A DNA stretch of 64,000 nucleotides from Formicarius rufipectus (lineage: Eukaryota; Chordata; Aves; Passeriformes; Formicariidae): NCBI GenBank assembly GCA_013399695.1, contig VXAU01000197.1, forward strand, positions 2,705,738-2,769,737. The letters run 5' to 3'. The position numbers and the translations under genes are program-made. Shown piece by piece: positions 21,701 through 36,700 of this stretch (position 1 is its first letter; the number at the start of each line of letters is the position of its first letter). The notes beneath the pieces are model-generated. The model searched no databases, was not told the origin of the DNA, and saw only the letters and a program-made list of their open reading frames with translations.

Positions 21701-24700
21701 TTGGGAGCACTGTGGAGCCGGGAGCCCATCCCTCGAGGAGACTGTTCAGGCGCCGAGGAACCTGGAGGGTTAGATGACAAACCACATCAGTGTCTGGTTC
21801 TAACACAGAAAGCCAGCCTGATCCCAGCCTCCACAGCTCAGACACCTACACATCAAAATCCTCAGTGCATGGTTAAGGATGGCATTCAGCAGATCCACAG
21901 CACTGCCAGCCCTGATAAGGTTTTGAGGCTACAGGAGGATGAGAGATGAATAACAGAGAAATAAGAGTGCAGCTTCTTTTCTTCACTGCCACCCTTACAG
22001 GGACAGAGAGCCTGACTGTCAGAGCTCAGCAGCAAGGAAACTACACATCAAGCAGGCCCCTTGGCAGCCGGGCCATTGGGGATTTTGAGATGCTTTTCCT
22101 TCATTCACTCCATTGACTTCAAAGTTCAAAATGTGAGTTTTTGTGACATGGGGTCTGTCACACTTTCAGCACTGAAAGATGCTGGCTAATGAGATGCAAA
22201 CGAATCAACGCCAACTCCTACCAGCACACAAATCCTGGCTGGCCAAGCATCCAGAGAAGCAGCTGAAGCAACACACCCAACACTGAATGCCCTGAGACTA
22301 CAGTTCTGGCCTTATCCATTGGAATAAAGAAGGAAGGTAAGGACCAACGCACCGGCAGTGGGAACACGGCTTCTCACTTCTGCTCCAAGAGAAGATGGGG
22401 TAACAGTCTGGCTGGGCTGCTCTGGGATGGTTCCAACTGTGAGAGAACACATTAAAAAAAAGTTCATTCAATATTAAACTTCCATAGGCAAGAACAGCAT
22501 TATGCACCACCTGTTTATAGAAAGATGCCAGTTATCTCTTCCATCTTCTCAGCCCTAGGTGAGTAGTACAAAGAGCCTCAACTCCTGTAAAAGTTTTGCA
22601 GTCATATCATTCAGAGGAACAGAATATGAATATTCTGCATTTCTCCACCAGCAGAGACTAATAAATAGAGGATTGAAACACTAGGGATACAGAATAGCTC
22701 ATGGTATCAGTCTGTTCTTTTACAGAAAACAGCAAATTGATTCAGTTGCACACTGGGTTTTTTCTTATCCCTTTCCACTTGTATTCTCATCAGGTTACCA
22801 GACAGTCAAAACTTTTCAGTCTGAACAGTGAAGTTCAAGCTCTTCCAGTACTGCTCAGAATTTTGCCTTGACAATAATTGGCTGATGTTACCTCTCACCC
22901 CAACACAATACTCTGCCTCTTCTGAGGGCAGCAAAGAGCTTGATGCAGGCACCAAAGCAAAGCTTGCCTCTCCTAACAGGCACTTTTCTTTCCATTTTAC
23001 TGAGGCCAAGACACTTGCTAAATAGTCAGTTGAGAACTGCAGGAGAACACACCAAATCTGAACTCCCTATTGCCTGGCAGTTACAGCTGGTTAAAACCCC
23101 CACTCTGTAAAGAGGCACGTGATTTTTTTAGGACAGCAATATGCCAGCTGACATCTTACCTTGTGGTGATGGCATAAAGGGCTTGGCACCACCAAAGGAG
23201 AGCTTTTTAGAGCTGGGCATGGATCCATGCTCTCCAGGATAAGGAGGGGAAGCACCAGTCTTGGGAAAACCAAGAGGACTTGTACTGCTGGACCTCCGAA
23301 CCGTACCAGACCTTACAGAAACAAGAGCAGCACTCGTGTTACTCCAGATGCCAGTAGAGCAGAGTAAGGAGAACAGAACCACCAAACACACACACAGCTA
23401 CTTCCACAAAAGCAGAGCTACACAACTGTTTACCCTGGATCAAAATCCCACTCTTCTAGGACTACACCAATACAGATTAAGATGATAATTTTTGCTCTCA
23501 AGAATTGCAACCCAAATAAATGAAGAGAAAGAAGGAGGTTAGCTTGGTTGGAAGCAGGAAAGGCAGTCGTTTTTCAAAGTCACTTTTAGATGCTTTCAGG
23601 TGTCTACACTGATCCCGAACATGACAGTTCCCTATCTTGCCATGTCCAAGATATTAACTTCAGGCAGTGTCTTCAGAACACTGAGAGGACTTTGATCAAA
23701 TGTCCCTCCTGTGCTGAGCCACTCACCCTCCAGTCAGAGCAGCCTTTAGGCAGGAAGCTCTGTGAGCACCAGCTCCACGCTGCCAAGGTAAGTTGTGCCA
23801 AGGCCCTGCTCTGCAACAGAGCTTGGACTCCAATCAGAAGCTACAGAGCAAAACAGGGCAGTGTGTGTGGCTGTCAGATCTGAAACATTTCTGAACTACC
23901 CAGGGGAGTTAGTTTTTCAGGCTGGAAAGTCAGAATTGCCTGGACACCAAATGCCTTTAACTTCTTGCCTCACCTCAGGGAGTTAAAATTAATTTGTACA
24001 GCCCACACATGCAGGAACTTTGAGTATTACTCAGCTGCTAAAATGAAACACAAGAGGAAACACAAGTGGGAAAGTGAGTACAGCCACACCATCAGTCTGG
24101 AGAAAGATGGGATTATTGCATATTAATTAATTATTTCTCAATATGTTAATGTTTTCACCATCATTAGAACACACAACCTAAACTGAAATGCCACTCTGCC
24201 TCCACAGTCTTCTTCATCAAAATTCCCATTACACTTCTCTTTATGAGAACAGTCTTTTCATCAAATCCCTCCTTCTACTCTCAATTTGGACACATTTTTT
24301 CCTCTTGTTAAAAGAACATTAGTCTCAGCCAGTAGGTGGTTTTCTGGACTGGAATAAATGAATATGCTGAAAAAACCCTTCTTTGCTCAAGCCAGTGCAA
24401 GATGCCATCACCAGGGTATCCTGCCTCCTCTCCCCAGGGATGCTGCATTTAGCTGTCCACAAGTACCTGAAGAGAGCAACAAAAGCATATAGGTTTCAGC
24501 GGTGCTACCAGGGTTACACTACCCAGGAATGGCAGAGTCATCCTGATGAACTGTCAGCACATCTACTCAACAACATATGTAGATGACTATTTCACTTTAT
24601 GCCACATTTCTGAAAATAAATTATATATAAAACCCCCCTATTTCAGTAGCTGAGATACAAGAATTTGATCTGCCATCCCCCTGCCTCTATTCAATGTGTT

Positions 24701-27700
24701 TGCCACATTTTGCAGCCAGGTGAGTCCATGCTGTATTCACATGCTTGGAAAAAAGGAAATACTTTAAAATTTTAACCTAAAAATCACTCCTCTTCAGGCT
24801 GCTCCAGATTCAGAGGCCTAATGCTCATCAAGCGCCTGGCCCTGAAGCAAAATGAATACACAAAAAGGAAAGGCGAGAAGATACTGAGACATTCAGTGGC
24901 AGAAAGTATTGCCCTCCCATGTTTTTAACTCTCCAGAACACGAGTCATGCAGAAAGCTGAATATTATCCATCAGGAACCTGCAGAAAAACCCACCAGCTG
25001 ACTCTTGCTGCTGAAAGATGTGGAATGTCAAATGCCACCCTATGAGACACAGGAGAAGGAAGCGAGCAGACGAGCACGACAGGTGATGTGGCCAGGAGCA
25101 GGTACACATAATTACCACCTCAACAAGCCACATATCTGTCCACAGACATGTCATGTCACACAGGCACACTCCAACCAGTCAGGTGACAGTGGGACACAAG
25201 AGCGTACATCAAGGTTTGCAATCAAATGACTTGGCAAACATGACAAGGCATTTGGCAGTAATGACCCGCTTGATACACCTGATGGAAAAGTGGGATCACA
25301 TAATAGATGCCTGATGAAGTTTTCTCCTGCCATTCCTGAAGGGTGTCTACTCAATCTGTTGATTAGAGGAAGTGATGGCAAGAGATAAATATGACTTCCT
25401 GGGGCAGAAAACACATGACGCCAGAGATTCTAAGATGCTAAAAGCAGACAGTGAATCATCCTGATTGGGTCCATTCCTCGAGTTCCTCTGCAGGGATGAT
25501 GCTAATCTCCACATCACACAGAGGTGACTAAAAGGAGCAAAATCTGGCAGTTTGATCCCTGATTGTAGCTGCAGATTGCAAACCTGAACTCAGGTCTGGG
25601 GTCAGCACAGCCCCTTCTCCAGAGCTCTCCCTTTGTACCTCACAGGGACAACCTTGTGAGTTACAACACAGGGTCCACAAATTTTGCTGTGAAAACACAA
25701 GGCATGTAGGAAACAGGAAGGAATTTACCATAAAACCTGCCACACACTCAAAGAAGGGAACATAAAATAGAATTAAAGAAACACTGGCACAAACCAATCC
25801 CTCTGATGATCCCTGATTAATATCAACATATCGTGTCTCTACTTCTGGGTCCACACAGAATAAGCCTTATCCTGAATTAGACTGGCTGAAGCCCAAACTT
25901 AGCCTGACCCAGGTACTACCCTACTTCTGAAATCTAAACTTTAACTAATCCAGATAACAACACAACTCATCCAAAAGAAAAAAGCATGGCACCTCCTTGA
26001 CACTTCAGTTTGAGTGCCCCGCCATACAAGTTCTTTAAGATCCTGTATGGGTCTCCTTCCAATCCTTCTACTACCTGGGCTGCTGCTGCCAGCCCAGATT
26101 TCAAACCTGAAAGAACCAGAAATCCTATGTGAGAAGAGACAGAAGCCCTCCATGTCATTACCACTGAACTGAGAAGGTCAGCTGTATGTTGAAGGCTGGC
26201 ACCTGGGTCTTCTTGACAGCCTTCAGGAAACACGCTCTCCCTCATGGGCACAAATTGCTCATGACTTAGTCAGTCCTGGCTGCACAACAACATTAACATG
26301 CAACTCGTGTGAGACACATCATCTACGGCATGACTAGCTACAGGAACCAATTAAGGTACAGTCAGGTAGGTTTTGTAGCCCCATCCATTTTAGTTGTTTA
26401 TCTCAAATTTTCCTTTTATAAAGGAATCTGCCAGATGGATGGTTCTCTCTGCTTGGACACCCAACCCACAGCTGGCACGGGAAAAGCTGTCAGGCTCATA
26501 GAGGCTCAGCCTTCACTCAAAGTTGATGGGAACTTTCTCACATACAAGCACACAGACAAAACTTACAGTACGTGGAAAGAAATAAATCTCAACACCGCTA
26601 CAAAAATACCCCCCAAACACACCACCCCGTCTCCTTACAGCAAAGGGGAGAGCCCATGACAGGGGGAAATGTGTGGAGGCACAGACAGCAAACTAAAGCA
26701 GGCTGTTTACAGACCCCAAACTGTAGTGCAAGAGCCCCTGCAGGGATGTGACCCCTCCTGCCAGCCCCAGCACTTACCGGGGCGAGGAGTATGGGTTGGG
26801 GGACTGCAGGTTCTGCTCGATCCGACGGTAGTTGTGAATCTGCGTGGGGACCGGAATGGGCACGGAGTGTCCGTACTTGCTGCTGGAGAACTGACCTGGC
26901 CGGCTGTGCAAAGGAGACAAACAAAGAAAAACTTCTGTAAGGACTGGCCCTTCCACCAGGTAATTGGAGATTTTATCTTCACAGAGCAACAGCACACAGG
27001 GAGCGTCCCTTGGGCTGTGGGTTTGTCCTGAGAGGTGATTCAAAGTCGTATCAAAGGGAAGTGGCAGCACACACCTCCTGAAGACAGGCACCTCTCTTCC
27101 AGCACGATTGCCACCCACAGACTGATGGTAAAACACACACCCAAGTGCACCACTCCCTCCAGGAAAACCTGAGCCTGCTATTTCAGGCCATGACTGGCCT
27201 AGTTTCCAACAGCTCAGAGCCACAGCCAAGGAGCACAGGGGCTAAACAGACGTGGCTCACAAAAGACACCAAGCACAGGCGTTGCTGACAAGGGCTGCTT
27301 GTGACTGATTCATACAGAGGCACTGCTGCAGCCACGGCATCTCCGTGCAAGTCTCACACCACAAAGGGAATGTAGTGGTGTATATTGAAGTATTTGCAAG
27401 TTAGCTATGAGGTTGGGAGGAAATAAACTGCAGGGACAGGAGCTGGTATCTATATACCCATCATGGTCAGACAGACTATCACACATACAAAATGGGAAAA
27501 GTCCATTCTGCAAACTTAAGGCTTCTTCCTAGTTCCATCCAAGCAGGTGAATCAGGTCACACCTGACACCTGATCCCCCAGGTGACAGTTTCCCATGTTA
27601 CTCTTGGCCTGTACACCAGCCTACACACAAACAATGCTGTACAAAACCCACAAAAACACTACATTTAACCAAGTATTAACCCTAAAGTCTTTTTTCCAAA

Positions 27701-30700
27701 GGCCCCAGAATTCTAGGATTAATTGCCATGGCAATGTTACTTTCAACTGCCAACACCAGTTGCAGTGATGCTGAACAATTACAGAAAGATCTTATTGGTA
27801 ATGAAGGCTTCTGCAGTCTCCCTCATTGTCAGCTGAGGACACATGCCTGGGTCTGCTCCTGAGAAGCTGGAAGCATCACTCCTTCAGGTCTAATACTCAG
27901 AATGGAAATATTTTAATAAGATGAAAGGATATATTTAATTCAAGAAAGTACATGAGTGCACAGGGGAAGACAGAAGAGTTTGTGACTTATTTGGCAGTAC
28001 AAAGCATCCCATTACCAGAATTTCTGTATTGAGGAAGGTCAGTAGCACTCTGTGGTTTACTGTGACAGCAATGAACAAGGGTGACCTGCAGATCTCCACA
28101 CTATACAAATGAAGACATTCCTCTATCACAAGAGAGCCAAATAACTAGAAGAGATCTTTCATCAAGGCTGAAAGATCAAAAAATTATTCCAATTTTTTCG
28201 TTTGTCTCTCAACAGGTTTACTAATTTATAAGTTCTATATATTCTTCCTTGTGTACTCTTATTTACTCCACCAAGGTAGCATGAAAGCTTTGATTCTTCA
28301 TTGACACACAATGAAACAAAGCCATTCAAGGTTTCCAATTGCTCATCAGAAAGGTGAGGCTTTGGTGTCTTTGCCTTCCATCAGTGTGAGACACAGTGAT
28401 ATGACAGACAAAATGCAAACAAAGATTTAACCAAGAAATCTGAGGGTTCTTGTCAAACCCAGCACACATCTTGACTTTGAACATTTCAAATGCTGTCTTT
28501 TCCATCCAGTCAAAATCCTTTAGAGAAAAGAAAGCTCTTGGGTGAAAGGATCCTTCCTCTCCACAAGAGTTATATCAAGTCATTTTTTTCACAAGGTGCA
28601 AATTGGAAAGGAAATGATTCAAATGAAGTGACATACCCTAAACCTACTAACTGGTCTCAAGCCTCGAAGAAGGCAATTGACCATAAACTTGCAAAGTCCA
28701 AGAGATAAAGCTGGGACAAGGAGTTTAATTACTTGGCAGTAATTAAAAGCTCTTTGAAAACAGTATTAAATCCATGGCTGTGGGGTACATCCAAGGAATT
28801 ACCTTTCATTAGACTTAATAAGTGTCTTCAAGGAAGTGTTTAAAAAAAAGAATTAACAAAACCCATCAACTATCAGCATATTTTAATTCTGCCTAGTTAA
28901 GAGCAAGGAGAGTTGTCCTACAGTATACCGTGACATCCTGAGGAAAATCCACTGCTGGCCACTCTGAACAGCCTTTGGTTTCTGTCCCACTTGGACTGCA
29001 GCCAGCACTTCTTGCTAGCCTGGAGCCACACACCAAAGGGAGAACTGCTGCTTCCAAGCGAGCAAAGACAGAGGGAAAACCAGGAGTCCTCTGTGCCAGT
29101 GGAGCCAAGTGCTGCACCAACAGGTCTCATGGTGTCTACAGCGAAGGGCACTGAAACCCAGGAAGGGCACACCTAGGTGGCACAAGTTCCAAGCACTCTC
29201 AGAGGACACATCAAAGACCACACTTTATCCTCTGGATTTGAAGTGACTGCTCCAGTCTTTCACTACTGATGTCTTATTCCCCATCTTGGACAAGGTAGGA
29301 AGGAACTTTACAGTGTTTCTTCAAAGCAGATAGAAACGTGGGAATTAGCACTAGAGGGTTTGGCATCTGCTCCACAGAAGCTGCTGGGAATGGGTAGGAA
29401 AGACAGTGAGAGCAGAAACACGTTTAGATCAAAGCTACTGGCATCTCCTTGCCACCTTGTGATCCAGTAGAAGACAGTGAGGCCAGTTTGGTGAACAGTG
29501 AGAAGCAGGCAGCATTTGCAGTCAACTTCCACGAATTTCCACTCACAGCTGTCCAGAAGCAAGGCCAAATCCTTTCATAAAGACTGATCTTCAGAATGCA
29601 AAGGAATCAGTTAAGGAATAAGCTGTTAAAAAGCTTAGCAGGCGATGGCATAAGAAGCCTCATGCAATTAAACTCCACACTGTGGTACGTGCTTGCCAAT
29701 TCATGTGATCATGTCAGTGAGGCTCTGAGCTATATTATTCTCCTTAAATTTGTATGCTTTGAGGCTATGTTTTGTCATTTTCTGGGCTCTGTTAATGTGA
29801 CAAATTTGTTCAACACGCAGCCTGAGACTGTATTTTCTTCTTAAAAAAGATTTAAGGGTCATCCATCTCCCAGTGTGAAAATCCCCTCCAAGCAGCCTCC
29901 CCTGACAGGTGCCATATTGACAGAAGAGAAGATGAAAGCTGTCCTGCTTGCCTAGCAGGCAAGAACAAGATGAGAAGCACCACCACTAGTTCCCTGCAAG
30001 CTAAACATGTACCCTAAGGCTTCCAGGCCTAGAGTCAATGGGGTCACCTTGCAGAGATCATCAACACCTTCAGACTAATGCTGGGCTGCTGGTCCTGTTG
30101 TCTGTGGGCAGCTATCACCTACAACATTTTTAAAGGCCAAAACTGAGTTTGGAGCAAGTGATTTAGTTGGAATTAAACCTATCACCATGCCTGTTTGCAC
30201 TTGTTCCTCCTACTCCTGCGTCCTCCATTAGTAAACAAGGCCCACGTAGCAGCATTACTTTATAGACAGGCAGTACATGGAGCTTTTCAAACAAACCACA
30301 AACAATTAAACAGGCCCACATCTGTCCTTCAACAGCAAGGGGAGATGAGTAACACTCCTCCACATTTGCCCAGTAACTGAAGTCCATCATACTTTCAGCC
30401 TTGGATAAAGTGTTGTGCTCTAAATCACTGTAGGAATTAAGGAACAAGGGTCTTTAGCTGGAATACTGCCCACCTCTGTAGGTGGGCAGTGGGGGGATGA
30501 GTAGCACATACAGGCTGGTGGAGTACACTTACATTTCTTTAGAATAATCCCCACCTCCTAGGGAACAGAGTTAATTCCAGCACTCCTGCATTCTCTCCCA
30601 GCCCCTCCTGAGGGCCACAAGAGGGAGAGACAGGCTCTGCAGTTGGGACTGACCAGTGTCCAAGGCTGGGGAGTTTCTACTGGGTGTTTCTTGTTAAAGG

Positions 30701-33700
30701 AGAGATGTGGATCTTGTCCAGCACACCAACAGCTCTAAAACACCCTCCTGGAAATAGATCAGTGAGTGTTCAAGTACTCAGCATTGCACAGTTTTTCTTA
30801 CCTGGACGGGCTTGGAGAACTGCTGTAGGGGGGTGATGGAGATGGTGTCCTTCCCTGGCTTTCCAAGCCTGCTGAAGTCACCAAAGAACTCCTGAGGAAG
30901 ACAGAAAGAATTCAGCTATCAGGTCCTATTAGGGAACCAATCCTGCTCCACCAGAACCCCAAATTCCCAGACACCTGCTGTGTGGACAGTTTGAGTTGTC
31001 TTGGTGGCTGCCCTTACCCGCTGTACATCAGACTGTCCTGGATTGGTTTCCCTCCTGCAGCCTCAGCAGTTAAATCACCTGGGGAAGTGCAGAAACAGAT
31101 TCATTTGAGATGATATTCTTTAAAATCTTTATACATTCAGAGCAACTGAGATTTTGTGTAGAATTCCCTGCTCTTCCAATCCCCGCTGAGTTGTATTTCT
31201 GAAGTCAATGTTTTGCAGAATCCATGTGGGCTGTAGTTGAAGCTGATGTGGATGCTGCTGATCCTTAAAACCTGAAGTTTTGGAAAACTGAGGCTGAAAG
31301 CAAGTACTCTTGAAGGGCAGCCAAAACCTCACAGAATCATTTGGGGCAATAGGTACATGCCCACGAGCTGTTATGTAAGAGGACAGCGGTACATGCTGCA
31401 TGCGGGGCTCTGAAACATCCATGTCCTCAGTGGCAAGAATCCAGGCCAGACAAATGAGCTGGCAGCTGGATACACAACACAGGGAAACTTGGGCCTCTGC
31501 CAAAACATCTGAATGCTGGGAACATGACTAGCACAAGGCAAGTGTGTACTGGTCCCACCACTGATGCCAGGGAAAACACAAGCAACATTGAGCTCTTCCT
31601 TATCATAGTGATTGCACAGCAGAGATCTTTCAGAGATTCCAATTCTACCTCTCAAAATCTTGTTCTAATACAAGTGGTGCAACCAGGAAAGGAGAGAATC
31701 ATAGCATTTATCATCGGATTTCAACTCAGCAAAGCATCATGCACATGGCCATGGTTGAAAAATGACCTTATGCTGGTTAAGAAAGGGCTCATGCATGGAC
31801 ACATTTTGGCGTGTAGCTGAACTGAAGCTCTGGCTTCTATGTACATATGTATTTTCAACCAATTATTATCAAAGTATAAACACAGGTGGCTAAAATGGAA
31901 TTCAGAGGGTGTGAAGAAAGAAACAACATCTTTTATTTTTTTCAGGAGTAAAATCCAGCTTGCTGGCTGAAATCCTGTCTTGGACTGTGATGCTGAGTGA
32001 AACTGAAGACAGAACGACATGGGAAAGGCTTTTGTGAAAGACCTTTTCCTGTGAGCCTACTTATCTTCTTTTGCAGTTGGATTTCCAGGTTCAATCTCTT
32101 CTGTGGCCCCCAAGTAATCTTTACTCTCAAATCCTGTCTTTAAAGGTAATTACAAAATATCCTATAAAACTAGCCAGTGAGCCAGATGCCTCTTCTCTCT
32201 GAGAACAAAACCATTCCTGCCACTCAGTCAAAACAGACAGGTTTAATCACGCTTTCAACTTCCCAGGAGAGAATTCTGTTCTTAACATCCACATCCCCCG
32301 TCCTCCTAAAACACCTGCATTTCCAGAAACCACCTTACTTGAGAACTGTGCTGGGACCATGACGAAGTCATCTGTGTCACAGGATGAGTTCTTGCTGCTG
32401 CTCCCAGCAGAGTCCTTAGATCCATGCAGAAAACCAGGAGAATCCTGGGTAGGAGAGGCCAGTGCCTTCTCCTGCAGCTGCTGCTGCATCTCTCCAAGGG
32501 ACTGCTAATTCAAGGAGAAAACAAACACTGGCTTCAGCACAGCTACTTCATCATTCTGCTCCATCCTTTAAACTGAGCTGTACAAGGCTGCAAACAACAT
32601 TTTGCTGATAAACCAGGGCTGAGAGTTTGCCAGAAGCAGCTGTTTAGCTTACTGAAAAGGAACAGCCTTTTATGTCCCTGTCAGAACAGCGCATCTTTTG
32701 TCACACAAAACATACTTCCAGCAAGTCTGATGCTCCAGAGACAAGAAAAATTCACTTGAGGTATTGCATCCCTTTTTGGATCAACCACACATTTCCTCCC
32801 AACTCACTCTAGTATGTCTGGGAAACCGAGAGGAACTTTCAGAGATACTTTTGGTTGTTATTTTGCTTTATGTTCTTTTGCTTTGTTCTTAAACATTAAC
32901 CATCTGGTCTGTACTCGTGCTTTTGCAGGAAGCAGCACTTGGTAACAAGCAGATAAAGTGTTCCTGCACTTTCAAGACCACCCTGTTTTGCTGTAGTGCT
33001 CACAATGAGTTAAAGAAAGGCCTGAAGGATACTAAGCTTTCAGCGGATGAACAGCTCACAGCCATCAGAGGCAGGACAGTCCCTAAAAAGTCCCATTTTC
33101 CTGCTTCCTTCAGCCAAATGATGAATAACCCCACAATCCTCCTGTTCTGCAGACAGATGGAGGAGCCTGGATGGTCTAAGAAAGCTTTAAGGCAGATGAA
33201 CTGCCCACAGAGCAGATAACAATCTTTATCCTAATGCATTTCCAGGCTGAGAAACATTTGAAGCAGCTTTCACTTGGGCCCCATTAAGACCTTGCTCACC
33301 CTCCAAAGATTCTCCTGCTGTACCACAGGGACTCTCTCTCGCTGTACAGGCAGGAGGAATTTTCCAGCTGTCAGTTGTCTCTTTTCCACCCCATCTGTGA
33401 GCTCTGCCCTGGAGATGTGGCATTTTTCCCAGACTGAGCCAGCACACCTCCATCAGCAGAAGACAGAGCAGGATTGGTTCAGTGCACCTCTAACAGGGGA
33501 CCCCCTCCCAGTCTGGCAGTGAGTCTGTACTCACAGACCAGGAAAGCTCAGGAGAGTGAGTCTGCTTTTTACACCATCTGCTCATTTCTGGAGTCTTATG
33601 GACAGGAGAGCCTAAGCCAAATCACCCTCTGCTTTGGGCTGCAGGGAGGAATAACCTCTCAGGGGCACAGTTATGCAATGTTCAGAACATTCAGAGGAGG

Positions 33701-36700
33701 GCAGAACCGCCCTCTCTGTCCAGATCACACCATAAGCACCTAAACCATCTTTTGCTAGTGCCCCTTAGCATTTCCCACACCAGGCTGAGACATCCTGACC
33801 CAAGGAAACTCAGAGAACAAAATAAAAAAGCTGTCATGCCAGGGAGGAAAAAATTCCATCCTTCCCTTACCCATCACACCACCAGCATTCCTGAGTTAAA
33901 AGTCAAAGACAGCTTTCACCAAGAGCCTCCAAAAACAAGCTCTCAGTTCAACGAGCTGGAGGAATGTCATTTCAATGGTCAGTTAATATTCTGCCCTCCA
34001 GAAAAGTTTTCACCATTTTGGGTAACCAGAGAGAAGAACCGTCAGTTCAGATCATCTCTCAAAGACCACTGGGCTGTGGCAGGTCTGGTTTGAGCAAACA
34101 GCTTTGCTGAATGTCCCTCTGTGGTGCCTGGGAATGCTGGGCAGAAAGAAGGAGGGTCACTCAGCAAAGAAGGTGGATATGCTGTCAGGCTGCAGAGACT
34201 GCCTGAAAACTGAGAACCTGCAGCCAAGAAATCAGTGCTATACATGGAATTAGCAGCTGGTTTTGGTTCCAAGGAGCTTTCCATCTCTGCCAAGACAAGC
34301 TAGTGACACTCATACCAACTCTTTTCATCCAGGCTTTTCATATAATAGGCAATGGCACATTGAAACATGCCTTGTGGAGAGAAAGTCAACCTTCAGAATC
34401 TGAACACTAAATGGGAAAGAATGCTGAACTAGCCCAGGCAGAACTGAAGTATTCAGGGACTTGTTCCAGAAGAGAGCAAAAGCATAGACCTAATTTCAAA
34501 GACGCAAGCAGGGAGACCATTAACACCATCAGTGCAACCTCTGAGCTGTACTTACAGGAGGTGACGCCAGGTGGGAAGTGGAAGAGCTGCTGGAGGAACT
34601 ACCAGAGCCTGAACTGGGATAAGAAGGCATTGGCACGGAAGCAGCTAAAACCAGCAAAAGACAAAACCAAAAGAAGTTGTCAAACTAAGATCAATCAATA
34701 ATAAAAGGTATTTTTCATCCTTTCCCACCAGGTTTATCTCATGTACCATCAGGTATCTCATGTGTCAGACATGGTCAGTTAAAGGAGAACAACATCAAAT
34801 TATCATTCTGTTCAATTATGTGATTCACATCCATCCACTCCCTCTGTGCACTATCTCACAGGTCTCAGAACATCTGACCAAGGTGCTAACCAGAAACAAG
34901 ACCATTTCTGCCATAAACATCCTCCAAAGCATCTTTGCAAATGAAGGGAAAGATAAAGAGAAAAGCAGAGTTATTCATGTCAGGGGCAGAAGTCATTAGG
35001 TTGACCATACCCTTACAGGTTCCTCCTCATCAGATCTCGTGGCTTAGCACACATATATCAAATGTGAGGAGGTGTGTGGCAGGTTAAACACATGACTACT
35101 CAAGCCCTATTCAACTGCAGCCCAAATGGCCACTCAGGCATCCCAGGCCACATGCTACCAAAAAAAAACCCCAAACCCAACAAAAAACTCTCAAGGGGGT
35201 TTCCTCAAGGAAATAGTGTGTTGTTTGCTACAGCTCAACATGTTCTCCCCTTGATCACTTCTGCAAGTCAAAGATGATTTGGTTATTTCTCTCTCTCTAC
35301 AGAAACTGTTCCACAGCACAGGCCATTCCTGCACCGCTTCACTTTATGTTTTATTGTTCACTATTGGGACTGCCCATTTCATTCACTTTATTGTCAAACT
35401 GGCTTTTGTAACTCCCACAGAGGCCTAAAGCTCGCACTGAAAGGTCTAGTCAGCATTGACCTTCAGGCAGAAAATATAATTAAGGCATCACAGGAGAAAA
35501 GAATATTTAACTCCAATGACTTATGCAAGGGAGGTTCAGTAAATAACTTAGAAGAGCTCAACTTAGCTGAGGAGGGAGACAGTCAAAGGTAACACTGCCT
35601 CTTCAAAGGACTTTGAACTACTTAGTGGTTCAAATTCCCCAGTCCACACACACAAGACTGAACAGCACAGAGGATCCCAAAATCCCCACTTCAAGGCTGC
35701 CCGAAGTCAGACTTTTACACTGGAACCATTTTGATATTTGAATGACTTAAGATAGAGATCAGAGGCAACACTTAAGTGAGGAGAGGAGACTTTGCTGGTC
35801 CTCCATTATGCCAGGAGAGAATTAGCACCTTGTATCAAATTTCTACCTTTCCAGGACCCGTGCTAATGTCTCCACACTCAATACAAGGGGGATTAATAAC
35901 ACCCGGGAGAAGAATGTTTCTGTTTGAAGTAAAACTACCTCTCTCATTAATCCCATTAGGTATTACAAAGTACTTTATTCAACAAGCTAGAAAAATAAAA
36001 GTCTATCTCTCTGCAATTAACTGTTGAAACAGTGTTCTAAAGATAAAAGAACGGGTAAATATGCCCTTTAATAAAAGGCTTTAGGAAGTCTTTCTGTGCA
36101 GTCTATCAATGAAGGTTAAAGGTTGACTGGACCAGAGTCCCTTAGCACAAAGAGAGAAATCACCAAGACACCGAATTCCTCAGTCTGAGATGTGACAACA
36201 GCAAAATGAAGCCAAAGAAACATCGACTTAAAATATCTATTTTAATGTAAGTAATTGACCACTGTAACAGTTTAACCACTGGAGGGTCACAGTGACCTCC
36301 TCCAGCCTTTGCAAACATTAACAAAACCTGAATGTTTTTCTAAAGAGGTTGTTATGCTGCCAGTAGAGACTGCTGCAGCAGAGTCCTGGGGCTGTGCAGT
36401 GGGAACCCACAGCAGGATGGCTGGGGCAGACCGGCGTGCAGGAGCACAAAGCAGTTGCCTTTCTCTCCTGTGATGGGCCACACTGGCACTGCTCACTCTG
36501 CCAGCAGTTTGAGGGTTACATCCACAATGAAATAAAACTTGCAAAAGCTTTGTGAATCTATTCTATACTAGATTTTGTGCACTTGATGATCTGTGCTGTT
36601 GTAACACACTGCTCTGGCACTAAGGTAAGGGACCAAGGACTGTGGTACCCTAACGATGGGTATTCTGGGAGGTCTGTCAGTGGCCTGGCACCAAAAGCCA

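Larger units (their letters stand above)
19251..22352 (-). other. Short ULK1 introns of the distal linker
   Basis: Four introns, 582 bp (19251-19832), 757 bp (19949-20705), 608 bp (20891-21498) and 591 bp (21762-22352), separate linker exons. They show no repeats or additional exons that I can support. Confidence 0.8.

Noticed and set aside
31681..31720. Possible CR1 retrotransposon end (GAATCATAG-like)
   Set aside because: A single short match without the terminal 8-bp repeats or a recognisable CR1 body.
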